DNA from: Xenorhabdus khoisanae
Lineage (GTDB): Bacteria; Pseudomonadota; Gammaproteobacteria; Enterobacterales; Enterobacteriaceae
Direction: 5' to 3'
NCBI RefSeq assembly: GCF_001037465.1
Contig: NZ_LFCV01000031.1
Location: 1-35,512, forward strand
DNA length: 35,512 nucleotides
The translations under genes were made by a program, and so were the position numbers. Below the pieces are notes generated by a model that ran no database searches, was not told the DNA's origin, and saw only the letters and a program-made list of their open reading frames with translations. Positions 15,528 through 23,926 of this stretch are shown piece after piece; positions within the stretch are counted from its first letter, which is position 1; every line of letters begins with the position of its first letter.

Positions 15528-16295
15528 ATGCCGAATCACTTTGTTGACTGGATACGCGAACAACTTGAAAAGAAAAGCAATAGCCCTCGTTATATACAAT
15601 TGCAAAAAGCCATCGAAATGGCGATTGAAAAACAATTATTGGCTGTAGGTGAGTTTTTACCCCCCGAACGCCGATTAGCAGAACGGCTCAATATATCTCG
15701 AGTCACTGTCAGTAAGGCAATGCAGCTTCTGGAAGAAAAAGGGGTGATCATACGCCAGCAAGGGATTGGCACTCAGGTTGCAAAACCGGAAAATTCTTCT
15801 CTCAATCAGGCTGTTGGTTTTACTTCCCAAATCATTAAAGAGGGAGGAACGGTATCCAATTATTGGTTATCAAGAAAGATTATTCCTGCGCCGGAAGATA
15901 TAGCGAAAAAATTATCAGTTAACACGGGCGAGTACATTGCCAAACTGCGTCGCATCCGCCTTGCTAACGGCACTCCGGTTTCCCTTGAGAATACCTATAT
16001 TCCCCAAGCCTACCTGCCTCACCCAGAATTATTGGAAGGTTCCCTGTATGCTCATTGGGAACAACAAAACATTCACCTCACCAACGTGCATCATAAAATC
16101 AAGGCCATTGCCTGCCATGCAGAGCTTGCCATATTGCTCAATATCGCCGAAAACTCGCCACTGCTGCAAATTCACCAAATCAGCCTGAATAGCCAAAATG
16201 ATGTCATTGAATTCAGTGAAATTTTGTGTCGTGGTGATATTTATGGGTTGGATTTCAATTCTCCTCAGAATATTGACATCAACTATAAACCATAA
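15528..16295 (+). CDS. GntR-family (HutC subfamily) transcriptional regulator with UTRA domain
   Basis: This 255-residue protein has an N-terminal winged helix (about 20-85: YIQLQKAIEMAIEKQLLAVG, then FLPPERRLAERLNISRVTVS and EEKGVIIRQQGIGTQV) and a C-terminal UTRA effector domain (about 105-245). The UTRA domain includes the conserved KLRRIRLANGTPVSLENTYI, LEGSLYAHWE and PLLQIHQISLNSQNDVIEFS. UTRA regulators respond to small metabolites of the pathway they control. Its position beside the NCS1 permease and YegV-like kinase mirrors E. coli yegW with yegTV, so it probably represses that operon until the nucleoside-type substrate appears. A dyad of TGTACA words lies just upstream. The effector is unknown. 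Confidence 0.87.
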   Translation: MPNHFVDWIREQLEKKSNSPRYIQLQKAIEMAIEKQLLAVGEFLPPERRLAERLNISRVTVSKAMQLLEEKGVIIRQQGIGTQVAKPENSSLNQAVGFTSQIIKEGGTVSNYWLSRKIIPAPEDIAKKLSVNTGEYIAKLRRIRLANGTPVSLENTYIPQAYLPHPELLEGSLYAHWEQQNIHLTNVHHKIKAIACHAELAILLNIAENSPLLQIHQISLNSQNDVIEFSEILCRGDIYGLDFNSPQNIDINYKP

Positions 16296-16684
16296 AAACC
16301 ATTAATATAATTTATCGTTTATTCAGGTTATTGCCCCCTGTTTTTTGGGGGGATATTCAACCTCTCTTCTATGCGTCATTTTTTAACCTAACTTATATTC
16401 TTATCATTAAAAATGTTACTTTATTGTTAAAAAACAACGTTTACCGAATAAAAAAGGACCAATATACTATTAAATCGTAAAAATATTACTTTAGTATTTA
16501 TAATAAAAAATCCTTAATAGAAATCGGCCAGAAGAAACAAAATAGCCAATAAAAACAAAATATTAAAATCAAAAGCACATCTATCACCAATCGATTTCAA
16601 ATCATTAGGGATAAATAAAAACAGCAGACAAAGCAGTGTAAGAAACGATAAGGGCCATATCACCTTTTACTCAAGGGATTATTT
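16296..16684. other. AT-rich intergenic region
   Basis: A short hairpin (ccccc at 16334-16338 with ggggg at 16347-16351, loop mostly T) follows the regulator gene and may be a weak terminator. The rest is very AT-rich, with an imperfect 16-base repeat (aaatgttactttatt near 16411 and aaatattactttagt near 16481). It probably holds the methyltransferase promoter; no small gene is evident. Confidence 0.4.
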
Positions 16685-17443
16685 ATGAAAGATATTAGCC
16701 AATTATATTCAAAACATCCTGAGTTATATGATGCATTTTCAACCCAAAGAGAATTTCTGGCAGAATGCCGCTCTCTTCTTGACCTCTCATTTCCCAGCGA
16801 TCCTCATGACATAACCACATTAGAATTACTCGCCGGACCAGCAAGACATTCACTGGTGTTTAATCAATTGGGATGCAAAGCTTATTCCCTTGATGGTTCT
16901 GAAGGAATGAAATCCTATTCCGTTGCAAAAGGTATACAACGCGAAGAAAATTACTTTGTTTCGAGTTTACCTTCTGATGAACCGATTATTCCTCCTGATT
17001 TGAAATTTAATATTTTCACTTTGCTCAGATATTCTGTTGGTTACTTTACAAAAGAATCCATTCAATGGTTGTTAAAATGGTGTCAACGCCATTCCCATAA
17101 AAACGGCATACTTTTCATTCAGGTACATAAACCAAGCACATTCACTGACATTATCGAAAAACATGAAGAAACACGTGTTATCAGTGACACTGAGCTGGGT
17201 AAGGTGGAAAGCTATTGGCCACTCACGCCGCCTGAATGGAGCGACACTGCCTGGGAAGCCATAATGACGGTAAAAGTGATTATTAATGGTGAAACTCATT
17301 TATATGAGTCCCGAGAAATAATCCACTCTTATGAGGATATTAAGCATCTTGCTGAATTAGTGGGGTGCAGGGCAGAAATCATTCCGCCTCAAAAGCTATC
17401 TGGATTTACGACCAGCGCCCATATCGTCGCCATATATCTATAA
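16685..17443 (+). CDS. class I SAM-dependent methyltransferase
   Basis: This 252-residue protein starts at an ATG behind AAGGGA. Its Rossmann-type motif I is TLELLAGPARHSLVFNQLG (about residues 44-62), and the acidic end of strand 2 is KAYSLDGSEGM (about 65-75). DLKFNIFTLLRYSVGYFT and KNGILFIQVHKPS sit in the places of motifs II/III. Such enzymes transfer a methyl group from S-adenosylmethionine, and the ELLAGPARHS variant occurs in several natural-product or small-molecule methyltransferases. The acceptor cannot be deduced. The gene is a single-gene unit, bordered by AT-rich sequence before it and a hairpin after it. Confidence 0.75.
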   Translation: MKDISQLYSKHPELYDAFSTQREFLAECRSLLDLSFPSDPHDITTLELLAGPARHSLVFNQLGCKAYSLDGSEGMKSYSVAKGIQREENYFVSSLPSDEPIIPPDLKFNIFTLLRYSVGYFTKESIQWLLKWCQRHSHKNGILFIQVHKPSTFTDIIEKHEETRVISDTELGKVESYWPLTPPEWSDTAWEAIMTVKVIINGETHLYESREIIHSYEDIKHLAELVGCRAEIIPPQKLSGFTTSAHIVAIYL

Positions 17444-17448
17444 ACATC

Positions 17449-17483
17449 TTCCTTCTGTCAGCGATCCAGACTGGCAGAAGGAA
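17449..17483 (+). terminator. hairpin after the methyltransferase gene
   Basis: The arms ttccttctgtcag (17449-17461) and ctggcagaaggaa (17471-17483) pair over 13 positions with one G-U, 5 bases after the stop codon. There is no T-run, so termination would be weak or rely on other factors. Confidence 0.5.
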
Positions 17484-17529
17484 TAGTGAGGGAGCAAGTA
17501 CTGAAGACGTACGTACTGAAAAAGCAAAT

Positions 17530-17557
17530 AAAACGGCAGTTATTCCTTACCTGCCGT
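17530..17557 (-). terminator. terminator overlapping the end of the sulfatase-fold gene
   Basis: acggcag (17533-17539) pairs with ctgccgt (17551-17557). On the minus strand the stem contains the TAA stop and is followed by TTTTATTT. Confidence 0.65.
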
Positions 17558-19189
17558 ATTCAACTGCTGGTAAATATAGTGCTTATAGCTCTCTACCAAC
17601 GCGTTGTCCTGACAATCATTCAAAGCACCATCACACAAATGACGCATGGTCATATTGGCCTGATAAAATGGTGGGGCAGCCAAGCGGGCACGCTCCAGTA
17701 TCATTCCACCAAGGAAAGAAATATCAGTCAGTTTACCCGTCGTGATAGAAGCCCCCTGTTTTAAATTATCCCGTAAGGTAAATTGGGTAATATGCGCGGG
17801 ATCAGGTAACGAAGAGTGATAATGATCAAAGTGGATGTTCGGTTGATGATCGCCAAAATAGAGAAAAACAGTGGGCTTATCACGCTTGGCAACAAATTCA
17901 CTGAAATCCTTGATGGCCGAATCGGAGGCGATAATTTTTTCCATGTAATGACTAAATTTGCCTACTGCTATCGAACGTTCAACGCTGCCAGTCAAACCAT
18001 AGTCATCATGATGGTTCTCATCATAAGGGCCATGTTCAAACATTGTCAGAGAGAAAATAAAAATTGGCTTATCGGTTTCTTTAGCCAAAATAGTTTTCAC
18101 GTACGACAACATATCCTGTGTCGGAATCGTCCAGAGGTTTTCGCCCATGCTGGCTGGATAACCTAACTCTTGTGGCTGGATCACCCGGTCAACGCCTAAT
18201 GTCTTGTAAGCGTGCCCTGCATGGTAAGCAGATTTATTAAATGGTGTCAGCACAACGGTGTAATAACCATTGTCTTTCATCGCACGGAACAAGCTGTTTT
18301 GCAGATGATCGACAACAAAGTAAAACACGGCATTTTTACGTGAGCCAAAATCATCCGTATCCAATCCCGTTAGAACAGAGAATTCAGATAACCAAGTTCC
18401 GCCACCAAACGTTTGTACTCTTAGCGGGCTTTGGGCGCTGACACCCGCATCGCGCTGGAACATATACAAATCCGGCAACTTAACATTAGCGGGTAATTGG
18501 TAAAGATGGGGATTAACGGTGGATTCTTGCAATAAAACAACCACATCGGGTTTCACGGCGGACTGTGGTTCAGGCAGAGTCACTTTTTTCGCCTGTTGCA
18601 GGAAATAATCAGCAGATGTGCCAAACTTCGGGGGCTGATATTCTGCATCCATGGCCGACATCACCATATTGGTCATCGTTCCCCGCCCTTTCGGCAATTC
18701 ATTCTGCCATTGAACGTAGTAGGCTTTGACCGTTAAATTGATACCCCAGACACCGGCGGCCATCAAAACGATACTGGCGAAGCGCCATTTGATACCTCGT
18801 ACAGGAGGAGCCGCTTTCCAACTCAGTATCATATTGAATATCAAACAAATAACCATCGCCACTACCGCAATACCGGCCAGCCAATAATGGCGCAGGGTTT
18901 CCTGATTTGAGGGGTCCAGCATGAGATTCAAATCGGAAAACATCAGTTGTTCTTTGTAGTAATGGACTTTTATCTGATTGAGGAATTTGAGGATAATAAA
19001 TAAGGTTCCCGTTAACACCGCCGAAAATAACCAACGCGCTGAAACTAAGAAAACCAGACCAAAGATGACGCTAAACACGCCGACTGACACCAGTGCAGGA
19101 TAAATATCTCCGCCCTTTTCAAACACCAATATCGAGGAAGCAATCAACAGCAATCCAAGATAAATCTTCGAGATTATCTTCTTCTTCAT
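17540..19189 (-). CDS. LTA synthase-like membrane sulfatase-fold phosphotransferase
   Basis: This 549-residue protein has about five N-terminal membrane helices (residues about 8-22, 33-50, 55-70, 104-124 and 135-155), then a periplasmic alkaline-phosphatase-superfamily domain. The catalytic entry is DVVVLLQEST with Thr224 as the likely nucleophile and Glu222 as a metal ligand. FGGGTWLSEFSVLTG follows, and the second metal site is LYFGDHQPN, with HGPYDENHHDDYG between. This is the plan of LtaS/OpgB/PbgA-type enzymes, which move phosphoglycerol or phosphoethanolamine onto envelope glycans or lipids. Gram-negative members mostly decorate osmoregulated glucans or lipopolysaccharide, or have lost activity; here the catalytic Thr and metal residues remain. 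The substrate is not known. The gene is monocistronic. Confidence 0.8.
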   Translation of the reverse strand: MKKKIISKIYLGLLLIASSILVFEKGGDIYPALVSVGVFSVIFGLVFLVSARWLFSAVLTGTLFIILKFLNQIKVHYYKEQLMFSDLNLMLDPSNQETLRHYWLAGIAVVAMVICLIFNMILSWKAAPPVRGIKWRFASIVLMAAGVWGINLTVKAYYVQWQNELPKGRGTMTNMVMSAMDAEYQPPKFGTSADYFLQQAKKVTLPEPQSAVKPDVVVLLQESTVNPHLYQLPANVKLPDLYMFQRDAGVSAQSPLRVQTFGGGTWLSEFSVLTGLDTDDFGSRKNAVFYFVVDHLQNSLFRAMKDNGYYTVVLTPFNKSAYHAGHAYKTLGVDRVIQPQELGYPASMGENLWTIPTQDMLSYVKTILAKETDKPIFIFSLTMFEHGPYDENHHDDYGLTGSVERSIAVGKFSHYMEKIIASDSAIKDFSEFVAKRDKPTVFLYFGDHQPNIHFDHYHSSLPDPAHITQFTLRDNLKQGASITTGKLTDISFLGGMILERARLAAPPFYQANMTMRHLCDGALNDCQDNALVESYKHYIYQQLNTAGKE

Positions 19190-19358
19190 ACTCTATTGAA
19201 TTCCACACATGAGTTCATGTTTGACATTACTCGCTGAAAATAGCATAGGTTTTCAAATATGCCGTAAATAAAATGCAGCAAATTCGCTCAATGAAGACAG
19301 CGTGGATTCAAAGGAGTTCAACGACCATTTTGTGAAATAAGTATTTTTTGACAAGCAG

Positions 19359-21272
19359 CTAGAAAATGTCCTCATCTCGTAAAACGTGCAAGTTTGCCTT
19401 CCTACGGGTAAAACCTGTGCGGTCAAAGTATTCCAGAATTTGGATCGCTAATTTACGGCCGATACCTAACTCATTGCGAAAATCTATCGCTGTAATGCCT
19501 CCGTTAGCCTGATCATATTGACGAATCAAATCAGCAAATTGCTGGATATACTGACGATGATAATAACGGTCAGGTATGATAGCGATAATAAGCCCCAATT
19601 GTGCGGCGGTACGCAAAAGGCGGCGTATGGTTTCTTCATCTTCCCCCATTTCAGTTGCCAAATCGCGCATCCACCACGCTTCCTCCTTGAAATGCAATTC
19701 TGCTTTTGACCACAAATTTGCCTGTTCTGTGGTAAACGCCAACCCATGTTCAGGCAAATGCAGCCCGCCATGCGTTTGCTTTAGCGCTTTCTGTTCAAGT
19801 AAGCGATTGATCAAGGTATAAACCAGCGTTTCATCCAATGTTGGCAGCGCCATCCGTTTCAGGCGGGCTTTACCCAAGCCCAGTTGATCGGGGTGTTTTT
19901 CGTGATACTCCGCCAAAACCTGCAATAATTTTTGCTCCGCTAACTCCGCATTATGCTGCGATAATGCCCAATCATCCGCAATAACGACCTTTGCTTCTGC
20001 CAATAGGCTATTGATCTGGCTTCCTGTTAACTGACGTGCCCAGGCAAAATGGCTGAGAGACAGCGCGCCATTCGGTAAATGCAGCATGAGATGCTCTGCA
20101 TGACTGGCAGCTCGTGCCAATTGTGACAGCCAATTCAGGAATGCCGGCTGACGTTTTCCCCTGCGCGGAGAATTCAAGTTAATGACCCTTGCACCTGCCA
20201 ACGTTTTTTTGGCACTGATATCACGCAATATCAGGCGATCATTTTCAACTAACCACAAAGGGCGATCCAACACCAATTCAGCCAATATCGGCGTATCAGC
20301 CAGCGAGTTCAGCAATGAAATTCTACCGGTGATATGGCTGGCGGCATGATGGATATGGAGAGATTGCCAATTTTGCAGTGGTACATCCGTTTCAATCTCC
20401 ACCAGCACTTTTTCAGACGGGGATAATGATTTTTGTGATGCCCATATTTTTTGAGAAAACGGCTTTTGCGCTAATAGCCAATCACCACGGGAAATGTGCT
20501 CTTTGCTGATATCACCGACAATATTCAATGCAATACGCTGGCCTGCCTGCGCAACCTGAGCAGGTTGATTCTGGGCATGCAAACCACGAACCCTCACAGT
20601 TTGATCACAACCCGTCAGCCACAACGTATCACCGACATGAACACTTCCAGCCAGTGCGGTTCCTGTGACCACCAATCCCGCGCCTTTAACAGTAAAGACA
20701 CGATCGATTGCCAACCGAAAACGTTGATTCAATTTTTCCTGCTGCGGGTTTTGAAGAAGGAAAGAATGGCGATTTTGATGGACAGACAGTAAGTGTTCTC
20801 TCAGTGGGGCAATGCCATCACACGTTGTTGCCGCCGTCACAAACAAAGGCACTGATTGCCAGCCTTGTGATGCCAATAACTGTATCACCTGCTGCCGGAC
20901 TTCCTCGATCCTTGCCTGTTCGACACTATCGGCTTTGGTCAGTACAACCATGATATCAGGCCGCCCGATTAAACGCAGGATCGCCAGATGCTCCTGAGTT
21001 TGCGCCATCACTCCGTCATCACAGGCGACAACCAACACAACATGATCAATGCCACCCATTCCCGCCAGCATGTTAGACAGGAATTTTTCATGTCCCGGTA
21101 CATCGACAAAACCGACCGAAGAGCCATCCGGCTGCGGCCAATAAGCATAACCAAGATCGATAGTCATGCCCCGTTTTTTCTCTTCCGGTAAATGGGTCGT
21201 ATCAACTCCTGTGATTGCACGAATCAGAGTCGTTTTACCGTGATCAACATGTCCCGCTGTGGCAAAAATCAT
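19359..21272 (-). CDS. selB: selenocysteine-specific elongation factor SelB
   Basis: This 637-residue SelB starts MIFATAGHVDHGKTTLIRAI, with P-loop GHVDHGKT at residues 7-14. Switch motifs follow (EEKKRGMTIDLGYAYWP; DVPGHEKFLSNMLAG), then NKxD-type LTKAD, domains II/III (FTVKGAGLVVTGTALAGSV; LHAQNQPAQVAQAGQRIALN) and the C-terminal winged-helix array ending at LGIGRKLAIQILEYFDRTGF. It carries Sec-tRNA(Sec) to the ribosome with GTP and binds the SECIS hairpin in the mRNA. The ATG at 21272 matches the E. coli N-terminus; an ATG two codons earlier is also possible. It lies 42 bp after selA in the same direction, as in E. coli. The client in this window is FdoG. Confidence 0.97.
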   Translation of the reverse strand: MIFATAGHVDHGKTTLIRAITGVDTTHLPEEKKRGMTIDLGYAYWPQPDGSSVGFVDVPGHEKFLSNMLAGMGGIDHVVLVVACDDGVMAQTQEHLAILRLIGRPDIMVVLTKADSVEQARIEEVRQQVIQLLASQGWQSVPLFVTAATTCDGIAPLREHLLSVHQNRHSFLLQNPQQEKLNQRFRLAIDRVFTVKGAGLVVTGTALAGSVHVGDTLWLTGCDQTVRVRGLHAQNQPAQVAQAGQRIALNIVGDISKEHISRGDWLLAQKPFSQKIWASQKSLSPSEKVLVEIETDVPLQNWQSLHIHHAASHITGRISLLNSLADTPILAELVLDRPLWLVENDRLILRDISAKKTLAGARVINLNSPRRGKRQPAFLNWLSQLARAASHAEHLMLHLPNGALSLSHFAWARQLTGSQINSLLAEAKVVIADDWALSQHNAELAEQKLLQVLAEYHEKHPDQLGLGKARLKRMALPTLDETLVYTLINRLLEQKALKQTHGGLHLPEHGLAFTTEQANLWSKAELHFKEEAWWMRDLATEMGEDEETIRRLLRTAAQLGLIIAIIPDRYYHRQYIQQFADLIRQYDQANGGITAIDFRNELGIGRKLAIQILEYFDRTGFTRRKANLHVLRDEDIF

Positions 21273-21314
21273 AGTCATTAAGCCTATATCTATAACAACG
21301 ATGCTAAGGGATTT

Positions 21315-22706
21315 TTATGAAAATAATGCCTGAAATAACGCACTTCCATCTTCAAGGCAGCGTAAATCCAGCCATAACCGCCCATCATACAGGCGCCCAA
21401 TCACGGGCTTGTTCAAATTGCGCCATTGATGAGCCAATTTCTCCAATGTACTGCCACGCCCATCAATCGCAGTAAAAGTCAGCGCCCAACTGGGCAAGCG
21501 ATCCACAGGCAAGGAACCGCTGCCAATCTGGGAATAGCAAGGTTCATCGCGAACAATGAATTTGTCGCTGTAATATGCCTGAATGTTGGGCAGTAACTGT
21601 TGCGCCATGTCATGGATTTCATCTTGCGGACGCGTCAGTAAACGCAGTGTCGGTAACGTTTGGCGAAGTTGTTCAGGATGTTGATAAAGACGCAATGTGG
21701 CTTCCAATGCAGCCAATGTCATTTTATCTGCCCGTAATGCACGTTTCAGCGGATGGCGTTGAATGGCATCAATCCACGGTTTCTTACCAACAATTATTCC
21801 GGCTTGCGGGCCACCCAATAATTTATCACCGGAGAAAGTGACAAGATCGATACCATGGCTCAGATAATCCTGTGGCATCGGTTCCACCGGCAAGCCATAT
21901 TGCGCCATGTCTGTCATGGAACCACTACCGAGATCGATGGCAGTCGGAATTTGGGATGCAATACCCAGCTTCGCCAGTTCTTCACCCGATACTTCGGCAG
22001 TAAAACCTTCAATGCTGTAATTGCTGGTATGCACTTTCATCAATAAACCCGTTTCAGGGTTGATTGCCTGCTGGTAATCTTTCAAATGCGTTCGGTTAGT
22101 CGTTCCCACTTCGACCAAACGACAACCCGCTTGCACCATAACATCGGGAACACGAAATGCACCGCCAATTTCCACCAGCTCACCACGGGAAACGACAACC
22201 TCTTTTCCCTGCGCCACCGTTGCCAATACCAGCAAGACCGCAGCGGCGTTATTGTTGACGATACAGGCATCTTCTGCTCCCGTCAGGGTACACAGTAAAT
22301 CCGCCAGCGCGCGATCACGATGCCCACGAGCAGCGCCATCAAGGGAATATTCCAACGTAACCGGCGAACGCATCACCTGTGTTACCGCATCAATCGCCGA
22401 CTCTGCCAGCAATGCCCGCCCCAAATTGGTGTGAAGCACCGTGCCACTCAAGTTAAGTACGGGCTTCAACGCTGACATTTGATCCTGTTCCAATCTTTGG
22501 CGTAATGGTGCGGCCCAATTATCACTCCATTCCGGCAAGGTCTGATGTTCCCGGATATTGAACCGCGCCTGTTCCTGCATTTCCCGCAATATATCTACCA
22601 CTCGCGTCTGCCCATGGCGCGCTGTCAACGAGATGATTTCCGGCTCCCGCAGCACGCGATCAATAGAGGGTAATTGACGGTACAGTGAGTTTATTGCTTG
22701 TGTCAT
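21315..22706 (-). CDS. selA: L-seryl-tRNA(Sec) selenium transferase SelA
   Basis: From the ATG at 22706 the protein has 463 residues, the E. coli length, and the PLP-binding lysine falls at Lys295 ([20 protein letters not shown]) exactly as in E. coli. Other conserved stretches are [34 protein letters not shown] and [20 protein letters not shown]. SelA converts Ser-tRNA(Sec) to Sec-tRNA(Sec) using selenophosphate in the cytosol. Earlier ATGs at 22724 and 22718 would add six or four residues not found in relatives. It sits between fdhE and selB. A four-copy 17-bp tandem repeat fills most of the fdhE-selA gap, just ahead of the start region. Confidence 0.97.
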   Translation of the reverse strand: MTQAINSLYRQLPSIDRVLREPEIISLTARHGQTRVVDILREMQEQARFNIREHQTLPEWSDNWAAPLRQRLEQDQMSALKPVLNLSGTVLHTNLGRALLAESAIDAVTQVMRSPVTLEYSLDGAARGHRDRALADLLCTLTGAEDACIVNNNAAAVLLVLATVAQGKEVVVSRGELVEIGGAFRVPDVMVQAGCRLVEVGTTNRTHLKDYQQAINPETGLLMKVHTSNYSIEGFTAEVSGEELAKLGIASQIPTAIDLGSGSMTDMAQYGLPVEPMPQDYLSHGIDLVTFSGDKLLGGPQAGIIVGKKPWIDAIQRHPLKRALRADKMTLAALEATLRLYQHPEQLRQTLPTLRLLTRPQDEIHDMAQQLLPNIQAYYSDKFIVRDEPCYSQIGSGSLPVDRLPSWALTFTAIDGRGSTLEKLAHQWRNLNKPVIGRLYDGRLWLDLRCLEDGSALFQALFS

Positions 22707-22724
22707 CGTTTCATCCATTACCAT

Positions 22725-22792
22725 TTATTCATTGGGAACATTTATTCATTGGGAACACTTATTCATTGGGAACACTTATTCATTGGGAAATA
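22725..22792. repeat. four tandem 17-bp repeats across the end of fdhE and the fdhE-selA gap
   Basis: The unit ttattcattgggaacac/t occurs at 22725-22741, 22742-22758, 22759-22775 and 22776-22792, nearly identical in each copy. Read on the minus strand, the last listed copy contains the final FPNE codons and stop of fdhE, so the repeat seems to have grown by duplication of the gene end. Because 17 is not a multiple of 3, the copies fall in different frames. Copy number may vary between strains. Confidence 0.93.
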
Positions 22793-23708
22793 GAAAAGGG
22801 TTCAAACTGCTACGGGCAAAACCTTCCTCTTCCATTTTGGCATCCAAAATCAGTGATGCCAGATCATCCGCCACTGCTTCCACATTGGGATCTTTTTCCT
22901 GATAAAGAATTTTCAGATAGCTGCCGCAATCACCACAACTTTCCGCCTTGACTGCCGCCTGCTCACTATCCAATGACCAATAATTCAGGTCACGAGTCTG
23001 CTCACAGTTGCTGCATTTGATTCGCACAACATGCCACTCGCTTTCACACAAATGACAATGCAGGTAGCGCAAGCCTTGGCTGGAGCCGATTTGCACCATA
23101 CTGACAACGGGCATACTGCCGCAAACCGGACAAAACTGTCGGTGTTCACCATATTCCGCCCGCGCCTTGCCGGGGATCAGGCTGGCCATTTGTGCCCAAT
23201 AAACAGACAATGCCGCCCAGACAAACACTGCCTGATCGGCACTGACTTTGCTGAATTCTCTATTCAGCAGCGCACTTGCCATCTCTTCCAGCTCTTGTTC
23301 TGAGTTTTTCGCCAGATTTTCGATGGCAGGTTTTACATGTTCTGGCACGGTGGGCAACAATTCTGCTATCAGGGAATGCAGGATATTTTGCCAGTGCTGA
23401 GTACGGGGCAGGGTTTTACAATCTAACGGGATGCCATTCTTTTGTTGGGAATAACCGATAATTTCATCCAACTCCACATTCAGCGGATTGTCATACAGGG
23501 CTTTTTGCTGTGCCTGTACGATTTCAGCAACAAAATTCAGGTAGTTTGAAAATGGATTGTTTTCTGTCGCCAGCGTTTTCAGACGTTCGGCACGACGTTG
23601 ATACAGGTTTTTCAGATTGGCAAACAGCAAGGGTGGAATAAAACCCGCACCTCTTTCATTTACGCGCTCTTTGCCTAACTGCTCTTTAGGAACAATGCGA
23701 ATACTCAT
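22776..23708 (-). CDS. fdhE: formate dehydrogenase accessory protein FdhE
   Basis: From [12 protein letters not shown] at 23708 the protein is 310 residues long, about the E. coli length (309). The four paired-cysteine sites of the rubredoxin-like half are all present: [24 protein letters not shown] and [28 protein letters not shown] and [20 protein letters not shown] match the family. FdhE is an iron-binding cytosolic protein required for assembly or activity of the respiratory formate dehydrogenases. The C-terminus ends FLFPNE, and its last codons are the template of a 17-bp tandem repeat. It probably forms an operon with selA and selB. In E. coli fdhE follows fdoI directly, but here about 3 kb of accessory genes separate them. 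Confidence 0.96.
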   Translation of the reverse strand: MSIRIVPKEQLGKERVNERGAGFIPPLLFANLKNLYQRRAERLKTLATENNPFSNYLNFVAEIVQAQQKALYDNPLNVELDEIIGYSQQKNGIPLDCKTLPRTQHWQNILHSLIAELLPTVPEHVKPAIENLAKNSEQELEEMASALLNREFSKVSADQAVFVWAALSVYWAQMASLIPGKARAEYGEHRQFCPVCGSMPVVSMVQIGSSQGLRYLHCHLCESEWHVVRIKCSNCEQTRDLNYWSLDSEQAAVKAESCGDCGSYLKILYQEKDPNVEAVADDLASLILDAKMEEEGFARSSLNPFLFPNE

Positions 23709-23926
23709 TACCTTCACCTTCCTATTCTGTTTATACGTAAGTATCCAACCATCTTACCTTGCCAAACATTACCTTACCAAACAACGGGCATTACCATGCA
23801 AGTTTACTGACATCACCGTAATAATTCAGGTTAAACTGTCAGTGTTATAAAAGGGGAGAAGGGTGGATTTATCTGCATAATCATTAACACTCTTCTAGAT
23901 TGGCCTATCGATAATTGAAGAGATTA

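Noticed and set aside
22725-22792. Short CRISPR-like array
   Set aside because: The units are 17 bp and directly adjacent with no spacers; they are simple tandem repeats of the fdhE end.
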